Position numbers and translations under genes: made by a program
Shown here: positions 29,950 to 39,136 of the stretch, in pieces
How the letters are laid out: every line of letters starts with the position of its first letter
Position numbering within the stretch: position 1 is the first letter of the stretch
Origin: an uncultured Schlesneria sp.
GTDB lineage: Bacteria; Planctomycetota; Planctomycetia; Planctomycetales; Planctomycetaceae
Direction: 5' to 3'
DNA length: 64,000 nucleotides
Assembly: GCA_903904835.1 (NCBI GenBank)
Contig: CAIVEI010000097.1
Coordinates: forward strand, 17,201 to 81,200
The notes under the pieces: generated by a model
The model's database searches: none
The model's input: the letters and a program-made list of their open reading frames with translations, nothing else
Told to the model about the DNA's origin: nothing

Positions 29950-29965
29950 TGGCACGAATTTTGCT
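29950..29965 (+). promoter_or_regulatory. Sigma-54 promoter before the exosortase gene
   Basis: TGGCACG, four bases (AATT), TTGCT: an exact match to the consensus TGGCACG-N4-TTGCW. It lies 189 bases before the exosortase start, on the right strand and in a non-coding gap. Transcription would need RpoN and an enhancer-binding activator. In other bacteria the PrsK/PrsR pair does this for exosortase loci. Confidence 0.88.
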
Positions 29966-30153
29966 GAAAAATTAGATTCCAGCGGCGTGACCTTGATTCG
30001 GCGTAAAGAGCCAGATCGAACCGAGAAAGTCTTGCAATCGAATACGTCAAAGAACGGAATTTGTGATTCAATCATCGTTTTGGTAGGTAAATAACTGTTG
30101 TTCGAAGAATGGTTTGTTATGATTTCTGGTTGTCACTTGTAGGAAAGGCATCG

Positions 30154-31116
30154 ATGTCAGGGCCAGCCGATATGTCAGCTCAAGAAATTCAAATGAACAC
30201 CAACGACCTTAATCGTAAGGGAGGTTTCTGGCTTCGCTTGTCGGTCGGATCAATCCTTGGGATTTGCGTTCTGGCTATTACCTTTTTTGGCAGCGATATT
30301 CCGGCATGGGGATGGATGTATGGCCTGTGGATGACAAGCCCAGACAATTCGCACGGGATCCTCGTTCCAGCATTTGCGATTTGGCTTTTGTGGCATCGTC
30401 GCAATCTGTTTCCATCCCCCATGCCGCCGGTTTCCATGTCGGCAGTTTTGATGGGTGGGGGGTTGATTGTTGCGGCGACGGCCATTCGATGTTTGGGGAT
30501 TTACACGCGGACGATTACGATCGAAGCCGTTTCGGTGGTGCCTTGTATCGCGGGGGTTGTGTTGCTTTGCGGTGGCTGGTCGGTTGTTCGATGGTCATGG
30601 CCAGCCGTGCTGTTTCTTTTCTTCATGATTCCTCTTCCCGGTGTCGTGGGGGGCTTGCTGAGTGGTGTTTTGCAAAAGATCGCCACAATTTCCAGCACTT
30701 ATTTACTGCAAACAATCGGAATTCCGGCTGTCTCAGAAGGGAATGTGATTTGGCTTACGCATAAGCCGCTTGGCGTGGCTCAAGCCTGCAGCGGCTTGCG
30801 AATGCTGACTTCATTCTTCGCTCTTTCGGCAGGGGTGAGTCTCGTGATTGAGCGTCCCATTTGGGAGAAATGCTTGATTGCCATGAGTGCTCCTGCTATT
30901 GCAATTGCTGCTAACGTTCTGCGGATATCTGCCACGGCAGTCGCTTACGAGTTCGGTAACGAAAAAATGGCCGAGCTCATTTTTCACGACCTTGCCGGGT
31001 GGTTGATGATGCCAGTCGGCCTGCTGCTTCTGTGGGCTGAGTTATATTTGGTTTCATTGGTTTTTGTGGAAAACGAGGAGCCCGAAATTGGCGGGCTTGG
31101 ATCACTTTCGGTGTGA
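30154..31116 (+). CDS. xrt: Exosortase (EpsH family)
   Basis: Membrane cysteine protease-transpeptidase that processes proteins with PEP-CTERM-like tails, usually in loci that also make an exopolysaccharide. The 320-residue protein has about eight membrane spans and the three catalytic residues in order: Cys212 in ACSGLR, Arg258 in NVLR and His278 in FHDLAG. ATG 30154 is chosen because AGGAAAGG lies about five bases upstream; the frame opens at 30109. EpsI and a BY-kinase/Wzz protein follow, as in other exosortase loci. No protein in this window has a recognisable PEP-CTERM tail, so the substrates lie elsewhere. The subtype was not assigned. Confidence 0.92.
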   Translation: MSGPADMSAQEIQMNTNDLNRKGGFWLRLSVGSILGICVLAITFFGSDIPAWGWMYGLWMTSPDNSHGILVPAFAIWLLWHRRNLFPSPMPPVSMSAVLMGGGLIVAATAIRCLGIYTRTITIEAVSVVPCIAGVVLLCGGWSVVRWSWPAVLFLFFMIPLPGVVGGLLSGVLQKIATISSTYLLQTIGIPAVSEGNVIWLTHKPLGVAQACSGLRMLTSFFALSAGVSLVIERPIWEKCLIAMSAPAIAIAANVLRISATAVAYEFGNEKMAELIFHDLAGWLMMPVGLLLLWAELYLVSLVFVENEEPEIGGLGSLSV

Positions 31117-31200
31117 ACAACGGTCGGTTTTTGTTGGTCCTAATTCGGTTGGAATTACAGTTTTACTGGATCGTTTGACGTTAAGTGAGGGATTTTGCAA

Positions 31201-33603
31201 ATGAGCACGAATAACGACGATGATTTCGATGGCCCTGGCCAGGAATTCTCGTTACCTCATGAAATTGTGCCGATTGACCGATCACCGAAGATTGTTTCAC
31301 GCCGTCCTGTCGTGGTGGAAAGCCCGATTCAAGCTCCCGGCGAATCCCCTGATGCGCCTTCAGGAGGTGATTTTGACAAATACATCCACGCACTGAGGCG
31401 AAACTGGCTGCTAGGGACCATTCTGGGGATTCTTGCCGCTGGGCCACTGGCCGCTACGGCATGGTTTATGTTCCCCATACAATTCTCGGCGGTCGAATTC
31501 GTGCGAATTGCGCAAAGTCAAGCGACATTAGTGTTTGAGACGATGGATTCGACCGGGCGCGGTTCAGATTATCGGGGCTATAAGAACACGCAGAAGCAAC
31601 TGCTACTTCAACCACTTTCCTTAAGCAAGGCCTTAAAAGATCCGGACGTGGCAAGTCTTGCCATTGTGCGTGAAAACGTTGATCCGATCTCCTGGCTGCA
31701 AGAGAAGATCGAAGTTCAGTTCCCTGACAGTGGTGAAATGATGACTGTGACATTGAAGTTGCCCGATCCAGTCGCGGCTCACAAAATCTGTAAATCTGTC
31801 GTCGATGTATACATGGCAGACGTTGTGGAAAAGGAGCGAGCCGAACGACTTGTTCGTGTTGACCGGCTTGAAAAAATTCTTGTTGCCGCTGAGGACAAGG
31901 TTCGCAAAAAGCGAGGCGAATTGAGTAGTCTCGTTGATCGGCTCGGCACCAGCGATACGACGACCCTGAATCTCTCGCAACAAGCCCTTTTATCCCAGTT
32001 CAGCTTCCTTCGGACTGAACTTTCCAAAGTGCAATTCGAACTCTTACGTGCAAAAAGCGATCTCGTCACGAAAACTGGAGGGCAGGACAACGTCGATGGA
32101 GCCGTTGACAATTCGAAGTCAACTGAAAACACGAACGCCGAAAGTGCTAAGAATACGGGTGTTGCTAATCAGGACAGTTCGGCTCTCGAAGAAATCACTG
32201 ATCCATTTATGCTCGAGGCACTTGAAAGGGACGCCGCTGCTTCGCAACTGACCAGGGAAGTCGAACAATTGAAGACGAAGATCAGTCAGGCAGATAAAAA
32301 GTACGAACCCAAGATCGCTGCGTCTTATAAAGAGAAGTATAAAACGCAACTTGATGCCGCAAAGCAGAAGCTGGAAGATCGTACCAAGCGAGTTATTCAA
32401 TTAATGGAGGGCAAGAATTCAGGAAATGGTCTCCAAACAAATAATATGAGTTTGCCTCAGAAAATAGCAGCCCTCGAAAGTCAAGAATCGCACCTCAAAG
32501 AAGAGATGAGTAAGCTCGAAGTAGAATCGCGAAAATATGGGCGTTCATCGATTGACGTCGAGATGATGCGGCAGGAAATCAGCGGGCTTGACCCGGTTGT
32601 TGCCCGTGTGAGTGAAGAAATTGAACGAACTAAGATCGAATTGCAAGGATCGTCACGGATCACGCGTTATCCGTCGGCCGGTGTTCCGACCAGCGGAGAC
32701 AACAAAAAACGTCTCCCGATCGCCGCCGCTGCTGGCCTTTTAGGCCTCTTGCTGCCGCTGGGGTTACTGGTCTTCCGGGATTCGCTACAGAACCACATCA
32801 ATAACATTCGCTCTGTCAACAAGAACATGAATCTTCTGGTGCTTGGAACGATTCCACGTGTCCCGGTGAAGATCATGAAGCGTCTGAACGACCCGACCAA
32901 TATCGACGCCAAATATTGGCGAGATCGCGTTGCGGAATCCATGTCAGCAGTCACAGCGTTGTTGCTTAGGAAACTGCAAAATGAAGGGCATCGCGTGATC
33001 ATCATTTGTAGTGCGAAGTCAGGGGAGGGGAAGTCCACATTTGCAGAGCAACTGGCTCGAAGTCTTTCTGATTCCGGTCATCGAACGCTGCTGATCGATT
33101 TTGACTTAAGGCGACCGGAGCTGCATCGAAGGTTTAATGTTCCACTTGACCCGGGCGTTTGCCAGGTCCTTCGAGAAGGGCTTGAGTTGCCGGAGGCGAT
33201 CAAGGAGACAAAAAATCCTAATCTTACGCTGTTAACTGCTGGAGAGAACGTCGGAAGTCTTTTGCGGGACTCGGCGAATGGTTCGCTTGACGCATTGTTT
33301 AAGCGATGCCGAACGGAATATGAGTTAGTTATTGTTGATTCATGTCCTCTGTTACCAGTTGTCGATGGTCGAGTCATTGGCCAATACGCTGATAGTGCCA
33401 TCCTGACAGTCGTTAAAGATGTCAGCCAACTGGGTCAGGTCAACGCGGCTCGCGACATTTTGAACAACTATGACATCAACGTCCTGGGGTGTGTCGTTTC
33501 TGGCGAAGATTCAGGCGGGTATTACCATAATTACGGTCCAACGCACGACAGATCAGCGATAACGAAGGGGGTCTCGTCGTCGCGATCCGCCAGTGCAATG
33601 TAG
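31201..33603 (+). CDS. Wzz-type chain-length regulator fused to BY-type tyrosine kinase
   Basis: Controls polymer length and export by cycles of autophosphorylation in the inner membrane. The 800-residue protein has one membrane span near residues 65 to 90, a long periplasmic part rich in coiled coil (about 210 to 470), and a second span near 505 to 525. The cytoplasmic kinase has Walker A SAKSGEGKS around 604 to 612, Walker A' LLIDFDLRRPE near 630 and Walker B LVIVDSCPLL near 711. The tail holds only a small tyrosine cluster, GYYHNYG near 773, fewer than in Wzc. ATG 31201 has GAGGG nine bases upstream. It lies between the exosortase and EpsI genes. Confidence 0.93.
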   Translation: MSTNNDDDFDGPGQEFSLPHEIVPIDRSPKIVSRRPVVVESPIQAPGESPDAPSGGDFDKYIHALRRNWLLGTILGILAAGPLAATAWFMFPIQFSAVEFVRIAQSQATLVFETMDSTGRGSDYRGYKNTQKQLLLQPLSLSKALKDPDVASLAIVRENVDPISWLQEKIEVQFPDSGEMMTVTLKLPDPVAAHKICKSVVDVYMADVVEKERAERLVRVDRLEKILVAAEDKVRKKRGELSSLVDRLGTSDTTTLNLSQQALLSQFSFLRTELSKVQFELLRAKSDLVTKTGGQDNVDGAVDNSKSTENTNAESAKNTGVANQDSSALEEITDPFMLEALERDAAASQLTREVEQLKTKISQADKKYEPKIAASYKEKYKTQLDAAKQKLEDRTKRVIQLMEGKNSGNGLQTNNMSLPQKIAALESQESHLKEEMSKLEVESRKYGRSSIDVEMMRQEISGLDPVVARVSEEIERTKIELQGSSRITRYPSAGVPTSGDNKKRLPIAAAAGLLGLLLPLGLLVFRDSLQNHINNIRSVNKNMNLLVLGTIPRVPVKIMKRLNDPTNIDAKYWRDRVAESMSAVTALLLRKLQNEGHRVIIICSAKSGEGKSTFAEQLARSLSDSGHRTLLIDFDLRRPELHRRFNVPLDPGVCQVLREGLELPEAIKETKNPNLTLLTAGENVGSLLRDSANGSLDALFKRCRTEYELVIVDSCPLLPVVDGRVIGQYADSAILTVVKDVSQLGQVNAARDILNNYDINVLGCVVSGEDSGGYYHNYGPTHDRSAITKGVSSSRSASAM

Positions 33604-33783
33604 TGGCAGCGTCAGAGGAAAAAACCTGGCTCGTCGGAATTACCAGGCATTTCCAGTTTATTTTGTACAGCAGAAAATCTGCTGTATCTCAAGATGTAAC
33701 AAGGGGCAGTGTGTTGTACGACGACGAGTACGCACGGTGTCCGTTAGAAGATTTTCGCTTGGATTCTCTATACGGAGCTAAAC

Positions 33784-34431
33784 ATGAATCAACTCGCCCG
33801 CAGAATCTGGCTCGCAGCGTTTTTGATGAGCTGTGGTCTGATTAGTACGGCCTGGATTCGTTCAGGATATACGTTTGAAGTTCAACCGCTCAAACAAGGC
33901 CTCGAGTCACTTCCAATGGAATTAGTCGGGTACACTGGGACGGATCAACCTGTTGATCCAGACGTATCTGCGGTTTTGAATGCAGATACGACGGTGAATC
34001 GTGTCTATATTCGACCTGATGGGACAATGATATTGTTGCATGCATCAGGATGGGTACGTCCCGAAAATGTGGCTGATGTTGCGCCCCACAATCCTAAAGT
34101 CTGTTATGTGAATTCCGGATGGAAAATCCTCGAAGAGCGAAACTTAGAATTGACGTCGTCGATTGGAAAGCTGCCGATGTGCGTCCTGCTTTTGGAACGA
34201 GATACCGAACGGTGCGTGATCGGTTTCTGGTATCAGATGGGCCAAACAATGTTTACGACAACAAAGGAAGCTCGCCAGCTTCATCGTCAGCTTTGGGGCA
34301 ATAAGAAATGGCCAGCCACGATGAAATTTCTGTTTCAAACGCCGGCACAAGCAGCACAAGGAATTGACTCGGTACTTCCCAGAATCGAAGAATTTGCCTT
34401 GATCGTACACCAATGGTCATTGGAGCTTTAG
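33784..34431 (+). CDS. epsI: EpsI family protein (exosortase-associated)
   Basis: EpsI (DUF3485) is found with exosortases, either as a separate protein or fused to them; its exact task is unsettled. The 215-residue product has an N-terminal signal or anchor helix (residues 8 to 24). HNPKVCYVNSGW follows at 102 to 113, the family's conserved His-x-Pro-x-x-Cys-Tyr motif. FWYQMGQ in the second half also fits. GGAG precedes ATG 33784. It lies 180 bases after the kinase gene and 131 before the first TPR gene. Confidence 0.9.
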   Translation: MNQLARRIWLAAFLMSCGLISTAWIRSGYTFEVQPLKQGLESLPMELVGYTGTDQPVDPDVSAVLNADTTVNRVYIRPDGTMILLHASGWVRPENVADVAPHNPKVCYVNSGWKILEERNLELTSSIGKLPMCVLLLERDTERCVIGFWYQMGQTMFTTTKEARQLHRQLWGNKKWPATMKFLFQTPAQAAQGIDSVLPRIEEFALIVHQWSLEL

Positions 34432-34562
34432 GCGAATTTTCGCGAGGTAAGTTCGTTTTCCCAGCCAGGATCGTGGTTCTCAAATGACGGAAATCGTCAT
34501 TACAAATGCAAGATCTTGTTTTCGTGAATTACTAGTCAAATTCGTTTTATTGGCCCTCTTCC

Positions 34563-37500
34563 ATGCGTAATAAACGCACGCTGAATCTCCCTGTTCTTGC
34601 GGGACTGTTGATATCTCCCTTCGTCGTTGCAGGGCTAATCCACCTTCTCCATCATTTTCAGATGGTAAGAAACGCGTCTTCCTACCTTCGTCAGGCGAGA
34701 CGAGCGATCGAGGAAGATGGTCCAAATTCAAAATCGACAGCCCTAGGTTACCTCGCACGCTACGTTCAGTTGGCACCCAATGACCCTGAAGGTCTGATTC
34801 TACTGGGTTTGCAATATGCGGATGTCAGTAGTTTTCAACGTGCTGCAATTATGCTGGAACGAGGATTAACGTTTCATCCTGATCGGGTGGACGTTCGACG
34901 TCGGCTTGTCGAATGCCTGATGAGGCTTGGGCGGTTTACAGACGCGAGTGACCATTTGCAGAATTTCTTACTGAAGGACACGCCAAAAGACGGCGAGTTA
35001 CTTCAGCAACTGGGCGAGTGTCAGCGTTCCAAGCAGGAGTTCGAACTGGCTGCGAAAACCTTTCAAGCCGCTATCAAGAGTTCGCCCGAGCGATTGGAAC
35101 CGTATGCAATCCTCGCATCGCTGCAGCAGGACCGATTGAATCTCGTGAATGAGGCGTTCGCGACGATCAATGAAATGGTTACTGCTAATCCAGACAACCC
35201 AAGGGCGTATCTTTATCGCGGCGAGTGGTTCCTGCGCCAATTTCGGGATTTCAAAACTCTGATCGCGAGCAATCGGTTGATGGATCGATCGACGTCGGAA
35301 AAGTTCCTTCAGAACGCCGAGTCAGATTCTCTTGAATTTCTGGAACGTGATCCTGGAAACGCGGAAGGTTTGATGTTTGCCGCCCGTATCAAATTGATCT
35401 CCGGCAAACGGGATGAATTGCGTCAATATCTTTTTAAAGGGATTGAACTTCATCCGAACAAAACCGGTTTTTATACGATGCTTTCCAATCTGGAATCGGA
35501 ATCAGGCAATCCGGCCCTTGCCGTCGAAGCGATGCGAAAAGGTGTTTTAGCGGCACCAAAAAATCCTGAGTTGCAATGGAATTTAGCGAGGCTTCTGATC
35601 GAATCCGATAACACGAACGAAGCGACTGAAATCATTGCGAAACTGCGTAACGACAAGTACCCCGCTGTGGCTCTGGATTTTCTTGAGGCACGGATGCTTT
35701 ACCGGCGAAGTGAGTGGTTGCCGATGATCCAGAAAATTGAATCAAAACGTGGACTCATTTCACCGACGTCTGAGACAGCATTTCTATTCAAAATGTCGGA
35801 ATACATGCTCGGAGTCGCCTACCGCGAAATTAATTCGACCGAACCGCAAATTGCCAGCTTTCGCCGTGCCCTTGCCATAGACCCGGATTGGATTCAAGCA
35901 AAGCTCGCGCTCGCCGATTCGTTGGCTGCTGCCGATCAGAGCCAGGAAGCTGCCTCGGCTTATGCGGAAATCTGTTCGACGCCGAATGCGCCGGTGTCCG
36001 CCATGATTGGATTGGCAAAATCGTTGATTCTTTTTAATCGGAACAAAATACGTTCCAATCAAGACTGGCGCGAATTTGACGTGGTGATTGCGAAGCTTGC
36101 GAAGCTCGATCCCCAACCAGTACAGGTCGCAATTCTGCAAACGCAGAAGTTAAGCGTGAGTTCTGAACAAAACGATGCAGCAAAATTTATTCGTTCCGCA
36201 CGAGAGAAAAATCCGCAGGCGTTCGAGTTGTGGTTTACGGAATTTGAATTGGCCGAGTCGAGACGGGATTCGAACTTGGCAACAGAATTGGTTCAAAAAG
36301 TCCGAGAACAATTTGGAGATGCGATCAATGTTCGGTTGATGCAAGGTCGTTCGACCATATTAAAGTCGGAATCGCCGGAGAGCGTGAAAGCAGAATTGCT
36401 GAAGTTGTCTGAACCTGATTCAACCTGGACGGAACAGCAAAAGATACAACTCGCCGAAATTTTTGCTTCGCTCTTTCTGTCGATTGAGGATTATGACAAC
36501 GCAGAACGTTTAGCACTGTTCGTGCAGAAAGCACAACCAAAAAACCTCCGCATTCGATCGGTCTTGCTCGAGGTCGGTCGGCGGTCAAAACGGTTAAATC
36601 AGATGGAGAATGCGCTTCATGAAATGAAAGCCGTTGAAGGCGAAGGGGCCGACTGGCACTATGGTCAAGCCCAGCGACTGGTTTTGGTTGCGCAGGAAAC
36701 GAAAGATTTGAAGTCATATCGAGAAGCCGTTGCTCATCTCGAGAAAGCGAAGGTGCTTCGTCCCACCGACGCCCAGTACCCGTCACTGGCGGGGAAGATA
36801 CTCGATATTCAAGGAGATCAACGGGCTGCGTTAACGCAGTTCCTTGAGGCAATTCGGCTGGGAGAAAAATCGCCTGTTGTCACCAGTCGTGCCCTGACAT
36901 TGTTGACGAGCTCACAGAAAATCGAAGAAGCCGACAAATTAATTTCGGAGTTGCGTGAAAAACGTGCACCGTTTACCGAGGAAATGTCGCGCATCGCCGT
37001 AAGCGTTGCTTTGCAGCTTGGCCGCAAAGATCTTGCGTTAAAATTGCTTGAACAACACGTTCGCGATTTTCAAGGTGGTTCCGATCCAAAGTGGCTGGCG
37101 AGGGCGTATTTTGCCGTTGAAAAATACGAAATGGCCGAAGAGCAGTTTCGATTAGCGATGGGTGCTAATGCAGGGGAACCCGATCTTTGGATTGGATTGG
37201 TTCAAACGCTCGCGCGTTCAAAACAGCAGGAGAAGGCCGAAGCGGCAATTGAGGAGGCCAAACTTGCGATTTCTGAAGACAAATCTGCGTTGACGATCGG
37301 TCAGTGCTACGAAATCGTTGGTAAGTTAAGTCTTGCGGACGAGTTTTACCGGAAGGCGATCATAAAATCGCCGGATAATCCACTTCTGCGACGCAAGCAG
37401 ATCGAATTTCAGCTGGGAAGTGGAAATTTCCGCGAGGCAGAAGTTTCTCTTCGCAAGATGCGGGAACAATTGAATGAAAACGATGAGGCGACGAAAAACC

Positions 37501-38912
37501 TTCGACCATGGGTCGATCGAAATATCGCAATTTGTCTGCTGGCGATGGGAAGCCCTCTGCAATTGACCGAGGCTCTCAAAATTGTCGATCAAATGATTCA
37601 GAAAAATGGCTCAGTCGCCAGCAATGATGATTTACGGCTGAAGGCCAGCATTCTCGCAAAATGGCCAACACGATCCGAACGGCAGCAAGCAATCCCGATT
37701 TTTGAAAAGCTTACAGGCGATGATAAATCCGTCACTGCCGAGGACCGTTGGCAGCTTGCAAACCTCTACCAGCAGGAAGGTGATTTGAAGAAGAGTCGCG
37801 CTGAATTGCTGAAGGCAATTTTCTTACGCAAGGATGACCCTCGATTCTACGTGCTTTATATCGGTCTTTCGTTGAAAGTGGACGAACTGAGTAACGCTGA
37901 ATTGTACATCGATGCGCTTCAGAAATTATTGCCCAATGATTGGCTGACGATCGACCTGCAAACGCAGGTTCTGTACGCTCGAAAGAAGTATCCGGAAATT
38001 GTCAGTTTACTGAAAAAGTTTGTCGCAAGTCCTGCTGGAGTTAAAGAAAAGCCAGAATCAGCTCAGTTTCGAAAATACTTAATCGGCAAACAGTTTGAGT
38101 TGTTTGGAAATAAGCTGACACGAGACGAACAGCCTGCAGTTGCCAGTCGTTTTTTTTCCGAAGCGGAATCTCTGTTTAATCAGATCGTCAAAGACAATCC
38201 TGATGAAATCATGGTATTGGTCGATTTTCTTGGTGGGACAAAACAAATTGATCGTGCACTGGATTTACTCCAGGAACATGGCGCTAAAACCGGTGTCGGT
38301 CGGATCATTAACGTGGTTCGCAAAATTTCAAGAAATCCCGTTGCGAGTCGCGAGCAACTTCAACGGCTTCAAGACCAGGTCACGCAGTTTCAGGCACTTG
38401 TCGATGACAAGAAGCTGAATGACCCAGCCATGTCGATTTTATTGACTCTGGCCGATTTAATGAGTTGGCGTGGCAACGTCAAAGAGTCTCAGACCGTATA
38501 TCAAGATGTTTTACGAAAGAGTCCCGACAACATCTATGCGTTGAATAACCTTGCTGTTTTGCTGGCGTTGAATGATATCAATCCTGCCGGAGCGATGAAG
38601 TTAGTCCAAAGAGCAATCGACAATGGAGGCCCGATGGACTCGCTGCTGGATACCCGAGGCCTCGTTCAACTTGCTGCCGGCCATTCCGAAACGGCGATTG
38701 GCGATTTTAAACAAGCGGTCTTTGAAAAGGAATCGGCCGAAAACCAATTCCACCTTGCACTCGCTTACGCAGGAATTCAGCGACTTAAAGAGGCGAAAGA
38801 TGCGTTGGATAACGCAATGAAACTAGGCCTGTACGAAGAGGAACTGCACCCGAAAGAACGAGTCAAGCTGAAAAGACTCAGAAGCCAAATTGCGTCAGGA
38901 GGGGCAATTTGA
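34563..38912 (+). CDS. Giant membrane-anchored TPR protein, copy 1
   Basis: A 1449-residue protein with a single N-terminal membrane anchor (about residues 8 to 30). After it comes FQMVRNASSYLRQARRAIEE, and the rest is almost all helical TPR-like repeats. Repeat signs include paired Ala/Gly/Leu positions and Asn-Pro or Asp-Pro turns such as PDRVDVRRRLVECLMRLGRF. It lacks any enzymatic domain I can see. Large TPR proteins are common partners of exosortase loci and may scaffold the export machinery or bind sorted proteins on the periplasmic side. It shares its start, end and layout with the next gene. ATG 34563 is the only good start. Confidence 0.85.
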   Translation: MRNKRTLNLPVLAGLLISPFVVAGLIHLLHHFQMVRNASSYLRQARRAIEEDGPNSKSTALGYLARYVQLAPNDPEGLILLGLQYADVSSFQRAAIMLERGLTFHPDRVDVRRRLVECLMRLGRFTDASDHLQNFLLKDTPKDGELLQQLGECQRSKQEFELAAKTFQAAIKSSPERLEPYAILASLQQDRLNLVNEAFATINEMVTANPDNPRAYLYRGEWFLRQFRDFKTLIASNRLMDRSTSEKFLQNAESDSLEFLERDPGNAEGLMFAARIKLISGKRDELRQYLFKGIELHPNKTGFYTMLSNLESESGNPALAVEAMRKGVLAAPKNPELQWNLARLLIESDNTNEATEIIAKLRNDKYPAVALDFLEARMLYRRSEWLPMIQKIESKRGLISPTSETAFLFKMSEYMLGVAYREINSTEPQIASFRRALAIDPDWIQAKLALADSLAAADQSQEAASAYAEICSTPNAPVSAMIGLAKSLILFNRNKIRSNQDWREFDVVIAKLAKLDPQPVQVAILQTQKLSVSSEQNDAAKFIRSAREKNPQAFELWFTEFELAESRRDSNLATELVQKVREQFGDAINVRLMQGRSTILKSESPESVKAELLKLSEPDSTWTEQQKIQLAEIFASLFLSIEDYDNAERLALFVQKAQPKNLRIRSVLLEVGRRSKRLNQMENALHEMKAVEGEGADWHYGQAQRLVLVAQETKDLKSYREAVAHLEKAKVLRPTDAQYPSLAGKILDIQGDQRAALTQFLEAIRLGEKSPVVTSRALTLLTSSQKIEEADKLISELREKRAPFTEEMSRIAVSVALQLGRKDLALKLLEQHVRDFQGGSDPKWLARAYFAVEKYEMAEEQFRLAMGANAGEPDLWIGLVQTLARSKQQEKAEAAIEEAKLAISEDKSALTIGQCYEIVGKLSLADEFYRKAIIKSPDNPLLRRKQIEFQLGSGNFREAEVSLRKMREQLNENDEATKNLRPWVDRNIAICLLAMGSPLQLTEALKIVDQMIQKNGSVASNDDLRLKASILAKWPTRSERQQAIPIFEKLTGDDKSVTAEDRWQLANLYQQEGDLKKSRAELLKAIFLRKDDPRFYVLYIGLSLKVDELSNAELYIDALQKLLPNDWLTIDLQTQVLYARKKYPEIVSLLKKFVASPAGVKEKPESAQFRKYLIGKQFELFGNKLTRDEQPAVASRFFSEAESLFNQIVKDNPDEIMVLVDFLGGTKQIDRALDLLQEHGAKTGVGRIINVVRKISRNPVASREQLQRLQDQVTQFQALVDDKKLNDPAMSILLTLADLMSWRGNVKESQTVYQDVLRKSPDNIYALNNLAVLLALNDINPAGAMKLVQRAIDNGGPMDSLLDTRGLVQLAAGHSETAIGDFKQAVFEKESAENQFHLALAYAGIQRLKEAKDALDNAMKLGLYEEELHPKERVKLKRLRSQIASGGAI

Positions 38913-39136
38913 CGAGGGCACGTCGCGATGTTCGATCGCAATTTCTCGTTTGATGGCAAATTTAATTTTCGAATCGTGAGTTTGGCAGGAACTTGATGTC
39001 ATCGTTTTTAAGCAAATGACGAAAGCGAGCTATTTTTTGTGATCGATTGTCTTACCCGTTTTTCATCGACGATTGTTCTGCGGAACGAGATTTTTTCTGG
39101 AGCTGTGTCCGGGCCAGTAAGGTGGTTGTGGCTTTA

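Larger units (their letters stand above)
29020..30153. other. Intergenic region with a terminator and a sigma-54 promoter
   Basis: This gap of about 1.1 kb holds a strong terminator hairpin at 29292 to 29331 and a perfect sigma-54 promoter at 29950 to 29965. Short frames (such as one at 29663 to 29944) lack ribosome sites and do not look coding. The gap divides the locus into a biosynthetic unit and an exosortase/kinase unit. Confidence 0.6.

Noticed and set aside
36325..36852. Minus-strand frame inside TPR gene 1
   Set aside because: It is a shadow of a continuous 1449-codon frame with clear repeat structure.
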